From Konateibacter massiliensis (GTDB lineage Bacteria > Bacillota > Clostridia > Lachnospirales > Lachnospiraceae), in contig NZ_LT860099.1 in the NCBI RefSeq assembly GCF_900184995.1, positions 310,001-374,000 on the forward strand: DNA of 64,000 nucleotides. The letters are read 5' to 3'. Numbering within the stretch: the stretch's first letter is position 1; each line of letters starts with the position of its first letter. The notes beneath the pieces are model-generated. The model made no database searches, was not told where the DNA came from, and saw only the letters and a list, made by a program, of their open reading frames with translations. Shown piece after piece: positions 8,084 to 16,183 of the stretch. The position numbers were made by a program, and so were the translations under genes.

Positions 8084-8668
8084 ATTTCACCGGTGGAGCT
8101 GCGCAGCGATAGATTTGGTGGAAGATTGGGATTAAACATAGGATATTTAACATCTGATATAGAAGACAATGAATTATTTTCTCCTTATTATATAGTAGAT
8201 CATATAGTCAAATACTTACCAAAGGATAAGATTATTTGGTGCCCATTTGATGATGAGTGGTCTGCATTTTATCAGAGATTAAATGAAGAAGGATTTAATG
8301 TCGTAAGAAGTTCTTTGATGGAAGGATGTAATTTCTTTGAATATGAACCTGATAATTGGGATATCGTTGTATCAAATCCACCTTTTTCAGTAAAGGACAA
8401 GATATTAGAACGATTGTATTCATTTAACAAACCGTTTGCAATATTACTTCCACTCAATTCATTACAGGGGAAAACAAGATATAAATATTTCAAAGAAGGT
8501 ATTCAGATTCTTAGTTTTGATGCGAGAGTTAGCTATCACGATAAAGAACATATGGATAGTGTGGTAAAAGGAAGTCCGTTTGCAACAGCTTATTTCTGTA
8601 GAGATTTACTTCCAAAGGATCTGATAATTGAGAAACTGGTTACATATGAAAGACCGCTGATAGGATAA
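8084..8668 (+). CDS. NPPF-type phage methyltransferase-like protein
   Basis: The protein has about 194 residues with IVVSNPPFS (the catalytic NPPF of N6-adenine methyltransferases) and an upstream IIWCPFDDEWSAF segment replacing the usual glycine-rich SAM loop. This type of short phage methylase-like protein is widespread; some may be inactive. The N-terminal residue is uncertain: GTG 8093 lies 17 nt from the AAAGGAC site, while ATT 8084 is better spaced. Confidence 0.7.
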   Translation: MSPVELRSDRFGGRLGLNIGYLTSDIEDNELFSPYYIVDHIVKYLPKDKIIWCPFDDEWSAFYQRLNEEGFNVVRSSLMEGCNFFEYEPDNWDIVVSNPPFSVKDKILERLYSFNKPFAILLPLNSLQGKTRYKYFKEGIQILSFDARVSYHDKEHMDSVVKGSPFATAYFCRDLLPKDLIIEKLVTYERPLIG

Positions 8669-8683
8669 ATGGAGGAAGCAATA

Positions 8684-8875
8684 ATGGAATTAGTTATGTG
8701 GGTATTAGTGGATGATAATGACAAAGTAGTGGATCAAGTTTTACTTTCTATAAATGATGAAGAGAAAGCAATTGATACATTTGCAATTCGAGGTGTAAAA
8801 GGCAAATATTTCTTTGGTTATTTAAAAAATAATGGAAGTAGCCATATTTCAAAAGTAGCAAAACAAGTATTTTAA
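8684..8875 (+). CDS. Hypothetical protein, 63 aa
   Basis: This small acidic protein starts MELVMWVLVDDNDKVV. ATG 8684 is placed by GGAGG just upstream. No family was recognised. It precedes an AAACTAA/TTAGTTT hairpin. Confidence 0.55.
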   Translation: MELVMWVLVDDNDKVVDQVLLSINDEEKAIDTFAIRGVKGKYFFGYLKNNGSSHISKVAKQVF

Positions 8876-8895
8876 ACTAATGAAATTTTAGTTTC
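8874..8895 (+). promoter_or_regulatory. Intercistronic hairpin, GAAA-N6-TTTC class
   Basis: AAACTAA 8874-8880 can pair with TTAGTTT 8888-8894. The same bases contain GAAA 8882-8885, six bases, then TTTC 8892-8895. This dyad recurs in many gaps of the phage (see findings). It overlaps the upstream stop codon and ends about 10 nt before the AGAGGTGG ribosome site. Confidence 0.45.
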
Positions 8896-8918
8896 CTTTG
8901 AAGAGAGGTGGTGGAATT

Positions 8919-9455
8919 ATTAAAGTAATATTTTTAGATGTAGATGGAGAACTTACATATTCAGGATATAGGAATGAATTAACAAATGGCATTGATCCAA
9001 AAAAAGTGTCACTATTAAAAAAGATAGTAGATGCTACAAATGCAATTATTGTGTTGTCATCTTCTTGGAAGGTTGGATTTGAAAAGGAAACCGGTATAAA
9101 GAGAAGGTTCTATCAAGTGTTGGAAAGTGTACTAAACGATTTCGGACTAAAAATCTTCGATGTTACACCAGATATCCCAGCTCAAATTTCTGATGACAAC
9201 CCAGCAGTTGAAGTAATGACTCTCGAAGACACGATTAATATCAAGTGTGTTTACGGCACTGGTAGAGGAGCAGAGGTAAGAAAGTGGATTGATGATAATA
9301 AGCCTGAGTCATATGTAATTTTAGATGATGAAAATCACGATTGGTCTGATTATGCTTTAGAGAAAAATTGGATTCAACCAAGTTGGTTTGATAAGAATGG
9401 CGGATTACATCAAGAACATGTAGATAAGGCAATTGCAGTATTAAACAGATTATAA
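8919..9455 (+). CDS. HAD-fold phosphatase of the RNA-repair-associated type (ATT start)
   Basis: The protein of about 178 residues starts KVIFLDVDGEL, the HAD motif I with nucleophile and acid aspartates. It continues with LSSSWK (motif II Ser) and YVILDDENHDW (motif IV acids). This architecture matches the HAD domain often linked to Swiss-army-knife RNA repair systems. GAGGTGG at 8905-8911 is followed after 7 nt by ATT 8919, exactly where homologues have ATG. The alternative TTG 8898 lies upstream of the ribosome site and would encode that site. Confidence 0.75.
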   Translation: MKVIFLDVDGELTYSGYRNELTNGIDPKKVSLLKKIVDATNAIIVLSSSWKVGFEKETGIKRRFYQVLESVLNDFGLKIFDVTPDIPAQISDDNPAVEVMTLEDTINIKCVYGTGRGAEVRKWIDDNKPESYVILDDENHDWSDYALEKNWIQPSWFDKNGGLHQEHVDKAIAVLNRL

Positions 9456-9468
9456 AAGGGGAATTGTA

Positions 9469-9591
9469 ATGAATAGTGTTACAGAAACAGTAATAGGATC
9501 GGGATTGACAATGCCAGAAGCTTTGGTTGTATGCGTTTTGATCATTGTTGTGGGTATTATTATTTATAAATTGATAGACTCGATTTTTTAA
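9469..9591 (+). CDS. Small membrane protein, 40 aa
   Basis: One hydrophobic segment (ALVVCVLIIVVGIIIYKLI) follows a short polar N-terminus. ATG 9469 follows AAGGGG at proper spacing. It is a single-pass peptide of a type common in phage early regions. Function is unknown. Confidence 0.6.
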   Translation: MNSVTETVIGSGLTMPEALVVCVLIIVVGIIIYKLIDSIF

Positions 9592-9609
9592 TTAGAGGAG
9601 AATGTATAA

Positions 9610-9930
9610 TTGAGAACAGAAAATGTAAAAGTAACATTTGAAATCCCTTGCCATTTTGATGAGCCTGATTGCAATGGAGATATTTATACAAGAGAGTCAT
9701 GGGAAGAAGCTGTTAAGAAGGCAGTTGGATTACCCATTGAAATTATTAATGATGATGGTAGTTCGACAGTTGTTGGTGTTATTCGGGAGTTTGAATTAAT
9801 TGATGATGGTGAGAATTCGTACATAAAAGCAGTTGGCTCATTGTGGCATGGTGGAACATCAGAGTCAGTTATATTTACTAGAAACAAGATAACAAGTGTT
9901 GAGTTGTGCGGTGTTGGGATTACAAAATAA
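9610..9930 (+). CDS. Hypothetical phage protein, 106 aa
   Basis: The protein begins with TTG 9610 after AGAGGAG. It has a CHFDEPDCNGDIYTRESWEEA segment and a beta-rich C-terminus. The layout slightly recalls prohead-protease-like beta-barrels, but no catalytic residues could be matched, so no function is claimed. Confidence 0.6.
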   Translation: MRTENVKVTFEIPCHFDEPDCNGDIYTRESWEEAVKKAVGLPIEIINDDGSSTVVGVIREFELIDDGENSYIKAVGSLWHGGTSESVIFTRNKITSVELCGVGITK

Positions 9931-9947
9931 GGTATGGAGGATAAAAA

Positions 9948-10832
9948 TTGGATTTTAAGATTATAGATTGCATTGATTACATTTATATTTCAAAAAATGA
10001 AAGATATAGCACGTCTCTTGATAATTTATTTTTTGATGGAGAAAAAGCAGAAAAAACAAATAAAAATGGGTGGTACAAATTACCTCGTATTCCCAAAAAC
10101 ATAACAATTAAAAAGCCAAATGAGCAAATAGATAAAAGGTATGAATTAAAATCTGGTTATGCTGCTACAGAATTAATGCCACAAATCATTACAATGGGAA
10201 TGTATAACACTGATGAATATGATGAAATAATTGGTTGCTATTCATTAAAATATGATGAGATAGATGGCGGATTTGAGGACGTAGAATTCACTATTGATAA
10301 AGTATACACGAAGAAAGATTTTGAATTTATTCCGAATACATATCAAGCAAGTGTTGGGCTATTGACAGAAATCGAATATCCAGAGGAAATTTATCAGGAT
10401 ATGCCATGTAAATTGGATTCCAAGCAGGTTTTTGATTTGATTAGGGAACATGTAAAAGCTAATATAAATACTTCTATTGCAAAAGTAACTTCTGATTATG
10501 ATTTTCATTTTGAAGTGACAAGAAGTATCGGATTGGCTAATCCATATACAAAAATGGTTGATACAAATAATTCTTGGATGAATAAAAGAAGAAAGCCAAA
10601 ATGGGTTGAAAAAATGGTATCTGATAAATCTGTTCCTATCTTAAATATTAAGACACCCAGTTCAAGTGATTATGGAAAAGATTGCGTAATTCCTTCTCCA
10701 ATAATAGGGGAAAATTATAAAGATTTAGAGAAAAAGGTTAACAGCTATTTAGATGAAATTATGATTAATATTAATAAAAAATATTGTGAATGTCCTCAAT
10801 GTCAGGGTTGGGGAGTTGTGGAGGTGGAATAA
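9948..10832 (+). CDS. Hypothetical phage protein, 294 aa
   Basis: The start is TTG 9948 after GGAGG. The protein is mixed alpha/beta with no recognised motif apart from a terminal CECPQCQGWG knuckle that resembles a DnaJ-type zinc site. It abuts the next gene (stop TAA and the next ATG are adjacent), suggesting translational coupling. Confidence 0.6.
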   Translation: MDFKIIDCIDYIYISKNERYSTSLDNLFFDGEKAEKTNKNGWYKLPRIPKNITIKKPNEQIDKRYELKSGYAATELMPQIITMGMYNTDEYDEIIGCYSLKYDEIDGGFEDVEFTIDKVYTKKDFEFIPNTYQASVGLLTEIEYPEEIYQDMPCKLDSKQVFDLIREHVKANINTSIAKVTSDYDFHFEVTRSIGLANPYTKMVDTNNSWMNKRRKPKWVEKMVSDKSVPILNIKTPSSSDYGKDCVIPSPIIGENYKDLEKKVNSYLDEIMININKKYCECPQCQGWGVVEVE

Positions 10833-11108
10833 ATGGCTACGATAAAATTTAGTAAAGACTATCTTAAGAACGAACTTGATTTACCTTATGAAAATACAAT
10901 TGTTGATAATATTATTGACACTGGAAGATGGTCTATTTATCACGAAATAGTGTTTGCAGATAAAGGGAAGTTTTACATGACGACTTATTCAGAAGGAGCT
11001 ACTGAGTGTCAGTATGAAATTCCTTGGGAATACGAAGACGAGATTGAATGTACCGAAGTAGAGTTAAAAGAAGTAAAGATTAAGAAATGGGTTCCAGTAG
11101 AGAATTAA
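10833..11108 (+). CDS. Hypothetical protein, 91 aa
   Basis: The protein is acidic and rich in beta-forming residues, and ends in KKWVPVEN. It starts at ATG 10833 directly after the previous stop, with GGAGGTGG just upstream. No family was recognised. Confidence 0.6.
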   Translation: MATIKFSKDYLKNELDLPYENTIVDNIIDTGRWSIYHEIVFADKGKFYMTTYSEGATECQYEIPWEYEDEIECTEVELKEVKIKKWVPVEN

Positions 11109-11148
11109 TCATAAGAATTACGAATTTCGTTGGAGGTAAGAAATGTAA

Positions 11149-11328
11149 ATGGACAATACGATAGAAACAAAAGCTCTAATTAAGTTGATTGAAAATTCCG
11201 CAATTGGACGTTCGACGAGTTATTGGAAAGGTTTCGTCAAGGCTGATGACCTTATAAAAATAGCGAATATGATTAACAAAGGTGAAATTGATAAATTCGG
11301 GAATGACATAGCAGAAATAGATAAATAA
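11149..11328 (+). CDS. Hypothetical protein, 59 aa, preceded by a start-stop codon pair
   Basis: The ribosome site GGAGG at 11132-11136 is ideally placed for ATG 11143, but the next codon is TAA. A second in-frame ATG at 11149 opens a 59-codon gene with a plausible helical product (SYWKGFVKADDLIKIANMI). Expression may depend on termination and re-initiation, or a CAA or AAA codon has mutated to TAA. Confidence 0.5.
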   Translation: MDNTIETKALIKLIENSAIGRSTSYWKGFVKADDLIKIANMINKGEIDKFGNDIAEIDK

Positions 11329-11368
11329 AAATTACAGAAAGGATTAGGGTGCTGCAGCCAATAGTCAT

Positions 11369-11479
11369 ATGAGCCTTTCGGTAGTTAAAAATAGAGAAAA
11401 ATATTTACTAAATGAAGATTGTCTTACAGGGATGAAAAGGATTAAGGAGGAACGTTATATTAGAAATTTTAGCAAATGA
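11369..11479 (+). pseudogene. N-terminal remnant of a DNA methyltransferase
   Basis: The frame reads YLLNEDCLTGMKRI, the beginning of the beta-class N4/N6 methyltransferase family (typically NEDCLEGM-R-I followed by a DPPY motif). It then runs into unrelated sequence and stops. A second methylase N-terminus appears after the HNH gene at 12135. An HNH gene has apparently inserted into or beside a methylase gene, leaving this stub. Confidence 0.5.
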
Positions 11480-12128
11480 TGAACAGAGAGTTATAAAACT
11501 ATATGTAGAAGATAGATTTTCGTTACGAATGATAGCAGATGAATATGGAACAGATCATCATAGAATAAAAAGAATATTAGAAAAAAATGAAATAGAAATT
11601 ACCAGAAAGAATAGAAAAAGAAAAAGTTCTAAGGGTTACAAAAGAAAACCATTTACAGATGAGCATAGAAAGAACATAGGATTGGCACAAAAAGGCAAGG
11701 TGGCAAGAAACAAAGGTAAAAAGATGCCAAAAGAATCTTTATATAAGAACATACTCGGACACCTACATAGAAAAGTTTCTTTAGAGTGGCTACGATCGTT
11801 TGAGGATATAGAAAAATTAAAATACTTAAACCATATTATGAGTAGAGATAGAGTTGGTAAAAACTTCGCTAATGAAGAATATATAAATTTTATAGAATAT
11901 TTTTATTATAATAAAGGATTCAATAATACATATGATAATTGGATAAATGAGAATAAAGCGAAATACGCAAAGCCGTCATTAGACCATATAATTCCACTAT
12001 CCAATGGAGGTGGTTGGGATTTGAGTAATCTCAGAATAATTCCATGGTGTGTGAATAGAGCAAAATTTAATTATAACCCAAATGAATGGGAACATATAAA
12101 ACATAATTATTTAACGAAAGAGTGGTGA
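11457..12128 (+). CDS. HNH homing endonuclease with HTH N-terminus (ATA start)
   Basis: The protein of about 223 residues has a helix-turn-helix beginning ILEILANDEQRVIKLYVEDRFSLRMIADEYGTD, a basic linker, and a C-terminal HNH core around PSLDHIIPLSNGGGWDLSNLRIIPW. AAGGAGG at 11444-11450 lies 6 nt before ATA 11457. An in-frame TGA at 11433 excludes anything further upstream. The first ATG at 11529 would remove half of the HTH. It sits between two methyltransferase N-termini, consistent with a mobile endonuclease. Confidence 0.8.
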   Translation: MLEILANDEQRVIKLYVEDRFSLRMIADEYGTDHHRIKRILEKNEIEITRKNRKRKSSKGYKRKPFTDEHRKNIGLAQKGKVARNKGKKMPKESLYKNILGHLHRKVSLEWLRSFEDIEKLKYLNHIMSRDRVGKNFANEEYINFIEYFYYNKGFNNTYDNWINENKAKYAKPSLDHIIPLSNGGGWDLSNLRIIPWCVNRAKFNYNPNEWEHIKHNYLTKEW

Positions 12129-12134
12129 TGAAAA

Positions 12135-12905
12135 ATTACGGAAGTAAAAATAGAAAGTAACAATATTTATAACGAGGACTGTTTGGAATTGATGCGATAT
12201 ATTCCTGATAAATCAATAGATATGATTTGCACAGATCTTCCGTATGGTTAAGGACAAAAATCTCGAAATAAGTGGGATACGGTTATACCATTTAAACCAT
12301 TATGGGAGCAGTATGAGAGAATAATTAAAGATAATGGAGCAATTATCTTATTTGCAAACGGAATGTTTACTGCTGATTTAATGCAAAGCAACCGAAAATT
12401 ATGGAAATATAATCTGATTTGGGAAAAGACTCAACCAACTGGATTTTACAATGCTAAAAAAATGCCACTAAGATCTCATGAAGATATTTGTGTATTTTAT
12501 AAGAAACCACCTACATATAGTCCCCAAAAGACAATGGGACATGTTAGGAAGGTAAGTAAAGCGGAACATAAAGTAAATTGCAAGCAGTCTACTGATTATG
12601 GAGTTGCTGGTCTTACTACCTATGATAGTACAGAACGATATCCAAAATCTGTATGGACTTTTGCAAAAGATATTCAGAAATCAGCATTGCATCCGACACA
12701 AAAGCCAGTGGCTTTAATTGAGGAGTTAATAAAAACCTATTCAAATGAAGATGATACCGTTTTAGATTCTTGTGCCGGTAGCATGACAACGGCAATAGCT
12801 GCCATTAATACTAATAGAAATTACATATGTTTTGAAAAGGATAGAGAAATATTTGAGGTGGGAAGAAATAGAGTTGAGGAACATTTAAAAAGTATAGACC
12901 GATAA
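12135..12905 (+). pseudogene. Site-specific DNA methyltransferase with an in-frame TAA
   Basis: The gene encodes a beta-class adenine or cytosine-N4 methylase. It has NIYNEDCLELMRYIP and DLPYG (motif IV) before the stop, then NKWDTVIPF, PTQKPVALIEELIKTYS and VLDSCAGSMTTAIAA (motif I, SAM binding) after it. TAA 12249-12251 follows DLPYG directly. The remaining open frame contains no other damage. The likely ancestral codon is CAA (Gln). Without readthrough only a truncated start, or a re-initiated fragment from ATG 12363, would be made. The start is ATT 12135, after GGTGATG. Confidence 0.75.
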
Positions 12906-12958
12906 ATCTTTACATTCTTATGGTTTATTGATAGAGAGGAGAGAATTGAACGGGTTTT

Positions 12959-13138
12959 ATGACAGAAATAGCGACTAGAAAAAGAAGATTGACTATTTGG
13001 GAGAGATTATCAATCAAACTTACATATAAAATACTTTATTCTAAAAGAGGAAAAAGAAGTAGATTGGTATTTTTAGGTGATGATAATCTGCCAGAGTTAA
13101 CTTTTAGTAAATTATTGAAATGGAAATTGAAACGATAA
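12959..13138 (+). CDS. Small basic protein, 59 aa
   Basis: This lysine/arginine-rich product (TRKRRLTIWERLSIKLTYK) has no recognised family. ATG 12959 is 15 nt from the GAGGAGAG site. An in-frame ACG at 12950 has ideal spacing, so this may be another gene with an unusual start. Confidence 0.4.
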   Translation: MTEIATRKRRLTIWERLSIKLTYKILYSKRGKRSRLVFLGDDNLPELTFSKLLKWKLKR

Positions 13139-13179
13139 TCTAAATGAAAACGATATTTCAAGATAATAATAGAGACGGC

Positions 13180-13353
13180 TTATTCGCCGTCCCTGCATGA
13201 ATCGTGTTTTGATATTTCTATGTTAAAGAATTTAGTTTTTATTTTTACATCGTGAATTTGGTCTTTTATACATATATGTAAAATAGCTCGAATGCCATAT
13301 ATAATCAAAATCACCAAAACCAAAGTAAAAACAACGCCCAAAAGAGCTTCCAC
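13180..13353 (-). CDS. Small membrane protein, 57 aa
   Basis: The protein has a long N-terminal hydrophobic helix (LLGVVFTLVLVILIIYGI) and a short polar tail with HDSC. GTG 13353 lies 6 nt from an AAAGGTGGTG site on the minus strand. It is one of few minus-strand phage genes and diverges from the gene at 13597. Function is unknown. Confidence 0.6.
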   Translation of the reverse strand: MEALLGVVFTLVLVILIIYGIRAILHICIKDQIHDVKIKTKFFNIEISKHDSCRDGE

Positions 13354-13596
13354 ATGAAGCACCACCTTTCAGAAAAATGTGAGAGTGTTACTAGCTACAG
13401 TATATAAATAATAAGTTTTTTTGATTTTCTCTACGTTTTTAATATTTTTCTGTTTTGGTTTTATATTTGATTGTTGTTTAGTCTGTTTTAGGTTTTTTTG
13501 ATTTATATTATACATGATTATATCAAGGTTGTAAAGAAAAACGATATTAATTTGGATATAAAAAATATCAAGTATGCAGTTTTAAGGAGTGAATAA
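13354..13596. promoter_or_regulatory. Divergent promoter region
   Basis: The 240-bp gap is very T-rich on the plus strand and separates a minus-strand membrane gene from the rightward gene at 13597. Candidate -10 elements are TATACT read leftward near 13400 and TATTATACATG (extended type) near 13506-13518 read rightward. The -35 boxes are weak. The gap is the best place in this section for a bidirectional promoter. Confidence 0.4.
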
Positions 13597-14319
13597 ATGA
13601 TAAAAAGAGAAGCTATTAATATAGAAGAAACAGTCAAAAAGATGTTTCCCAAAGAGCTTATCAAAGACTTACAAGATGATGAACGTATTTGTCCTACTTG
13701 TCATGGTTTGGGAATGCGAATAGAGAATAATGTTTATGGAATCCATGGTGATACATCTGAGGCCGGTAAAAGAGAGCGTTTCCCATATAAGCACCAAGCA
13801 TTATCTTTTTGTCCGGATTGTTACAATGGCGTACAAAAGCTGTGTGAGTATTGTAAACAACCATTTAAGCAAAGGGGATATTACCATTGTAACTGTGAGG
13901 GATTTAAGAAAGATGAAGAAGAAAAGCGAATTGCAAAATATAATGATATGGTTTCCAAAGCGAAAGATGTTCAGGAAGCAGATGTAACAACAATGTTGTA
14001 TTGTGAAGAGTTTGATAAATATTTTATCGATACAGATGACTTTTTTGAATATTGGGCTAGTGATTGTGATGATGAAGATATTATACCAGAAAGATTATGG
14101 GTGTGTTCTATTGCAGAAGTTGGTATTGATGCTGCTAATGTAATTGAAAACGCTTGCAGCGATTTACATGAGGATGCAAGTGAAAACTGTGATTATGGAA
14201 GTTTGCAGAAATTACTTGATATTTGGTGCAAAGAACAAAGTGGAACTACAACGTATTATCCTTGTTACGATGAATATATAACGATTGATTGGATAGGTAC
14301 TAATGATGAATACAATTAA
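13597..14319 (+). CDS. Zinc-finger phage protein, 240 aa
   Basis: The N-terminal half has several CxxC knuckles (CPTCHGLG, CPDCYNG, CEYCKQPF, HCNC) in a DnaJ-like arrangement. The C-terminal half is acidic. It may be a DNA- or protein-binding early protein. Its end overlaps the next gene by 17 bp. No close family was recognised. Confidence 0.6.
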   Translation: MIKREAINIEETVKKMFPKELIKDLQDDERICPTCHGLGMRIENNVYGIHGDTSEAGKRERFPYKHQALSFCPDCYNGVQKLCEYCKQPFKQRGYYHCNCEGFKKDEEEKRIAKYNDMVSKAKDVQEADVTTMLYCEEFDKYFIDTDDFFEYWASDCDDEDIIPERLWVCSIAEVGIDAANVIENACSDLHEDASENCDYGSLQKLLDIWCKEQSGTTTYYPCYDEYITIDWIGTNDEYN

Positions 14320-14719
14320 CGAATTTAGAGGTAAATATTATTTTTTAAGTAACTTTTATGAAGCACCTGTTGCGTATGAAGGGGTTACATATAGAAATAA
14401 TGAAGCAGCATTTCAGGCACAAAAAACATTTTCTGACAGAGAGTGTTTTGGAAACTTAGACCCTTCGTCTGCGAAAAAGTTAGGTAGACGTGTACAACTA
14501 AGAAGTGACTGGGAAAAGGTTAAATTTGATGAAATGTACAATATCGTAAAAGCAAAATTTAAACAAAATACTGAGCTGAAAGACAAACTGCTTAATACTG
14601 GTGATTTTCGTTTAGAAGAAGGTAATACGTGGGGAGATAGAATATGGGGAACTGTCAATGGTAAAGGGCAGAATAATTTGGGCAAAATTTTGATGCGAGT
14701 AAGAGACGAGTTGAAATGA
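14303..14719 (+). CDS. NADAR/YbiA-family N-glycosidase
   Basis: The 138-residue protein has the NADAR pattern: FRGKYYFLSNFYEAPV near the start, NNEAAFQAQKTF, and a terminal WGDRIWG..GKGQNNLGKILM. NADAR proteins hydrolyse N-glycosidic bonds of ADP-ribose derivatives. Some reverse guanine ADP-ribosylation of DNA, and others act on riboflavin intermediates. In a phage this points to repair of DarT-type modification or interference with NAD-based signalling. It starts inside the end of the previous gene. Confidence 0.85.
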   Translation: MMNTINEFRGKYYFLSNFYEAPVAYEGVTYRNNEAAFQAQKTFSDRECFGNLDPSSAKKLGRRVQLRSDWEKVKFDEMYNIVKAKFKQNTELKDKLLNTGDFRLEEGNTWGDRIWGTVNGKGQNNLGKILMRVRDELK

Positions 14720-14739
14720 AATGAAAGTCGAGTTTCATT
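14720..14739 (+). promoter_or_regulatory. Intercistronic hairpin, GAAA-N6-TTTC class
   Basis: AATGAAA, six bases (GTCGAG), then TTTCATT gives a 7-bp dyad. It begins at the last base of the spacer-stop region of the NADAR gene and ends 4 nt before the AAAGGGG ribosome site of the ATPase gene. Confidence 0.55.
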
Positions 14740-14757
14740 AGAAAAGGGGTGGTGAGA

Positions 14758-15912
14758 ATACAGTTACGAATGAATAAAAATGAGAGTATGTTAAAACAGA
14801 TAATAGCAGGAATGTCTGTATCTTTGGGCGTTAGTATTGTTACGGGTATATTTCAGATTATGAAGAGTATGAAAATGTCAACCATTCAAGTTGGAGAATG
14901 GGATAATTCGTATAATAATGTAAATAAACAATTATATAAATTAGATCCTAAGACCTACATTAAGCATAGGACTCCTACCACTAATCAGGATTTTTACGAG
15001 CTTAGTGAAAACATTTCTTATTTCATTAGGCTGAAAAATAATAATTATTTAAAAGTAGAAACATTCAGGGATAAAAATGATAAGACTTCGTATCCGGAGC
15101 ATCGCCTAAAAATATCATTCTTTGGAAAAGAAAAATACAAGAACAGAGAAGAGTTTTTAAAGAATGCCTTGAAAATGACAGATGATAAACATATCAGGGT
15201 TCAGTATTTAAATGAGTTTGACATGAGCTGCGATGTTATTCCGCATACATTTGATAATATTGTTCTCAACAACATCGTAAGAGACAGAATTGTAAAAGGA
15301 TTGTCAAACTGGGAGAAAAGCAAAGAGTGGTATGAAAAACATCAACTTGTACATAAAATCGGAGTATTTCTATATGGGAAGCCGGGGACGGGTAAGTCTA
15401 CTATTGCAAAAGCTATTAGTTCGATGTTTAGTAACGCCCCTATATTGACTATCGATCCAGATAATATTATGAATTCAGTTAATGGTATTCTTAGAACTAG
15501 AAAGAAATATAGTGGCACAATTATAGTTCTTGTTGAAGATTTTGATTTATTCTTCAAAAGTAGAGAAGAAATAGAGAATGTAGATTTAAACGTGCTACAA
15601 AAGAAACAAAAGGATACTAATCAAAATGCTATATTTCAATTATTAGACGGTGTATATTCGACAGATAATACTATTTATATAGCTACAACTAATTACAAAG
15701 AAAGGATAGATTCTGCACTTATAAGATATGGTAGATTTGATATTCAAGAAGAAATAGAATATTTTTGTTATAATGACGCATTAAATTTTGTTCAATTACT
15801 TGGATATAACAAGAGTGTTTTGGATAGTTTTGAGTTGGAATATCCTGTGCAGCCTTCATATTTGCAAAGTAAGGTTATGGAATATAGGGCAAGGAATCAA
15901 AAAGATAAATAA
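14758..15912 (+). CDS. BCS1-like AAA+ ATPase with N-terminal membrane helix
   Basis: The protein of about 384 residues has a hydrophobic N-terminus (IIAGMSVSLGVSIVTGIFQI), a middle region with aromatic-rich strands, then an AAA+ module. The AAA+ module has Walker A YGKPGTGKST (near residue 205), Walker B LVEDFDLFF, sensor 1 ATTN and an arginine finger region ALIRYGRFD. The order (membrane helix, middle domain, AAA) matches the BCS1-type family. The role in a phage is unknown. The start is ambiguous: ATA 14758, GTG 14749/14752 or ATG 14770; ATA fits the AAGGGG spacing best. Confidence 0.8.
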   Translation: MQLRMNKNESMLKQIIAGMSVSLGVSIVTGIFQIMKSMKMSTIQVGEWDNSYNNVNKQLYKLDPKTYIKHRTPTTNQDFYELSENISYFIRLKNNNYLKVETFRDKNDKTSYPEHRLKISFFGKEKYKNREEFLKNALKMTDDKHIRVQYLNEFDMSCDVIPHTFDNIVLNNIVRDRIVKGLSNWEKSKEWYEKHQLVHKIGVFLYGKPGTGKSTIAKAISSMFSNAPILTIDPDNIMNSVNGILRTRKKYSGTIIVLVEDFDLFFKSREEIENVDLNVLQKKQKDTNQNAIFQLLDGVYSTDNTIYIATTNYKERIDSALIRYGRFDIQEEIEYFCYNDALNFVQLLGYNKSVLDSFELEYPVQPSYLQSKVMEYRARNQKDK

Positions 15913-15920
15913 GGGGATGT

Positions 15921-16157
15921 ATGGTATGGAAATACGAGAAATTTAAAGGTAATGGAGCTATATATGCTTTTTGTCCAAAGTGTAATTTTCATCATAATCC
16001 AAGTAATCTTGATTGTAAAACCATGATAGTAGAAATTACTTTTCAGTACAATTATTGCCCCATGTGTGGAGAATATCTGCACGACAAAGAAACTGAGACA
16101 GATGTTGATGTTACATGGGATGAGAGAGAGATTGCTGTGTTATATGAAGAATATTAA
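15921..16157 (+). CDS. Small zinc-ribbon protein, 78 aa
   Basis: CPKCNF and CPMCGEY pairs form a likely zinc ribbon. The pattern is typical of small phage proteins of unknown function. ATG 15921 follows GGGG. It is 8 bp downstream of the ATPase gene. Confidence 0.6.
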   Translation: MVWKYEKFKGNGAIYAFCPKCNFHHNPSNLDCKTMIVEITFQYNYCPMCGEYLHDKETETDVDVTWDEREIAVLYEEY

Positions 16158-16183
16158 TGATAGAAAAGGGTTGAAAATCAAAT

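Noticed and set aside
8898-8918. TTG 8898 as start of the HAD gene
   Set aside because: It would translate the ribosome site and lacks its own; the HAD motif starts directly after ATT 8919.
12249-12251. TAA recoding in the phage
   Set aside because: TAA ends many intact genes in the same region, so general recoding is impossible; a single mutation is likelier.
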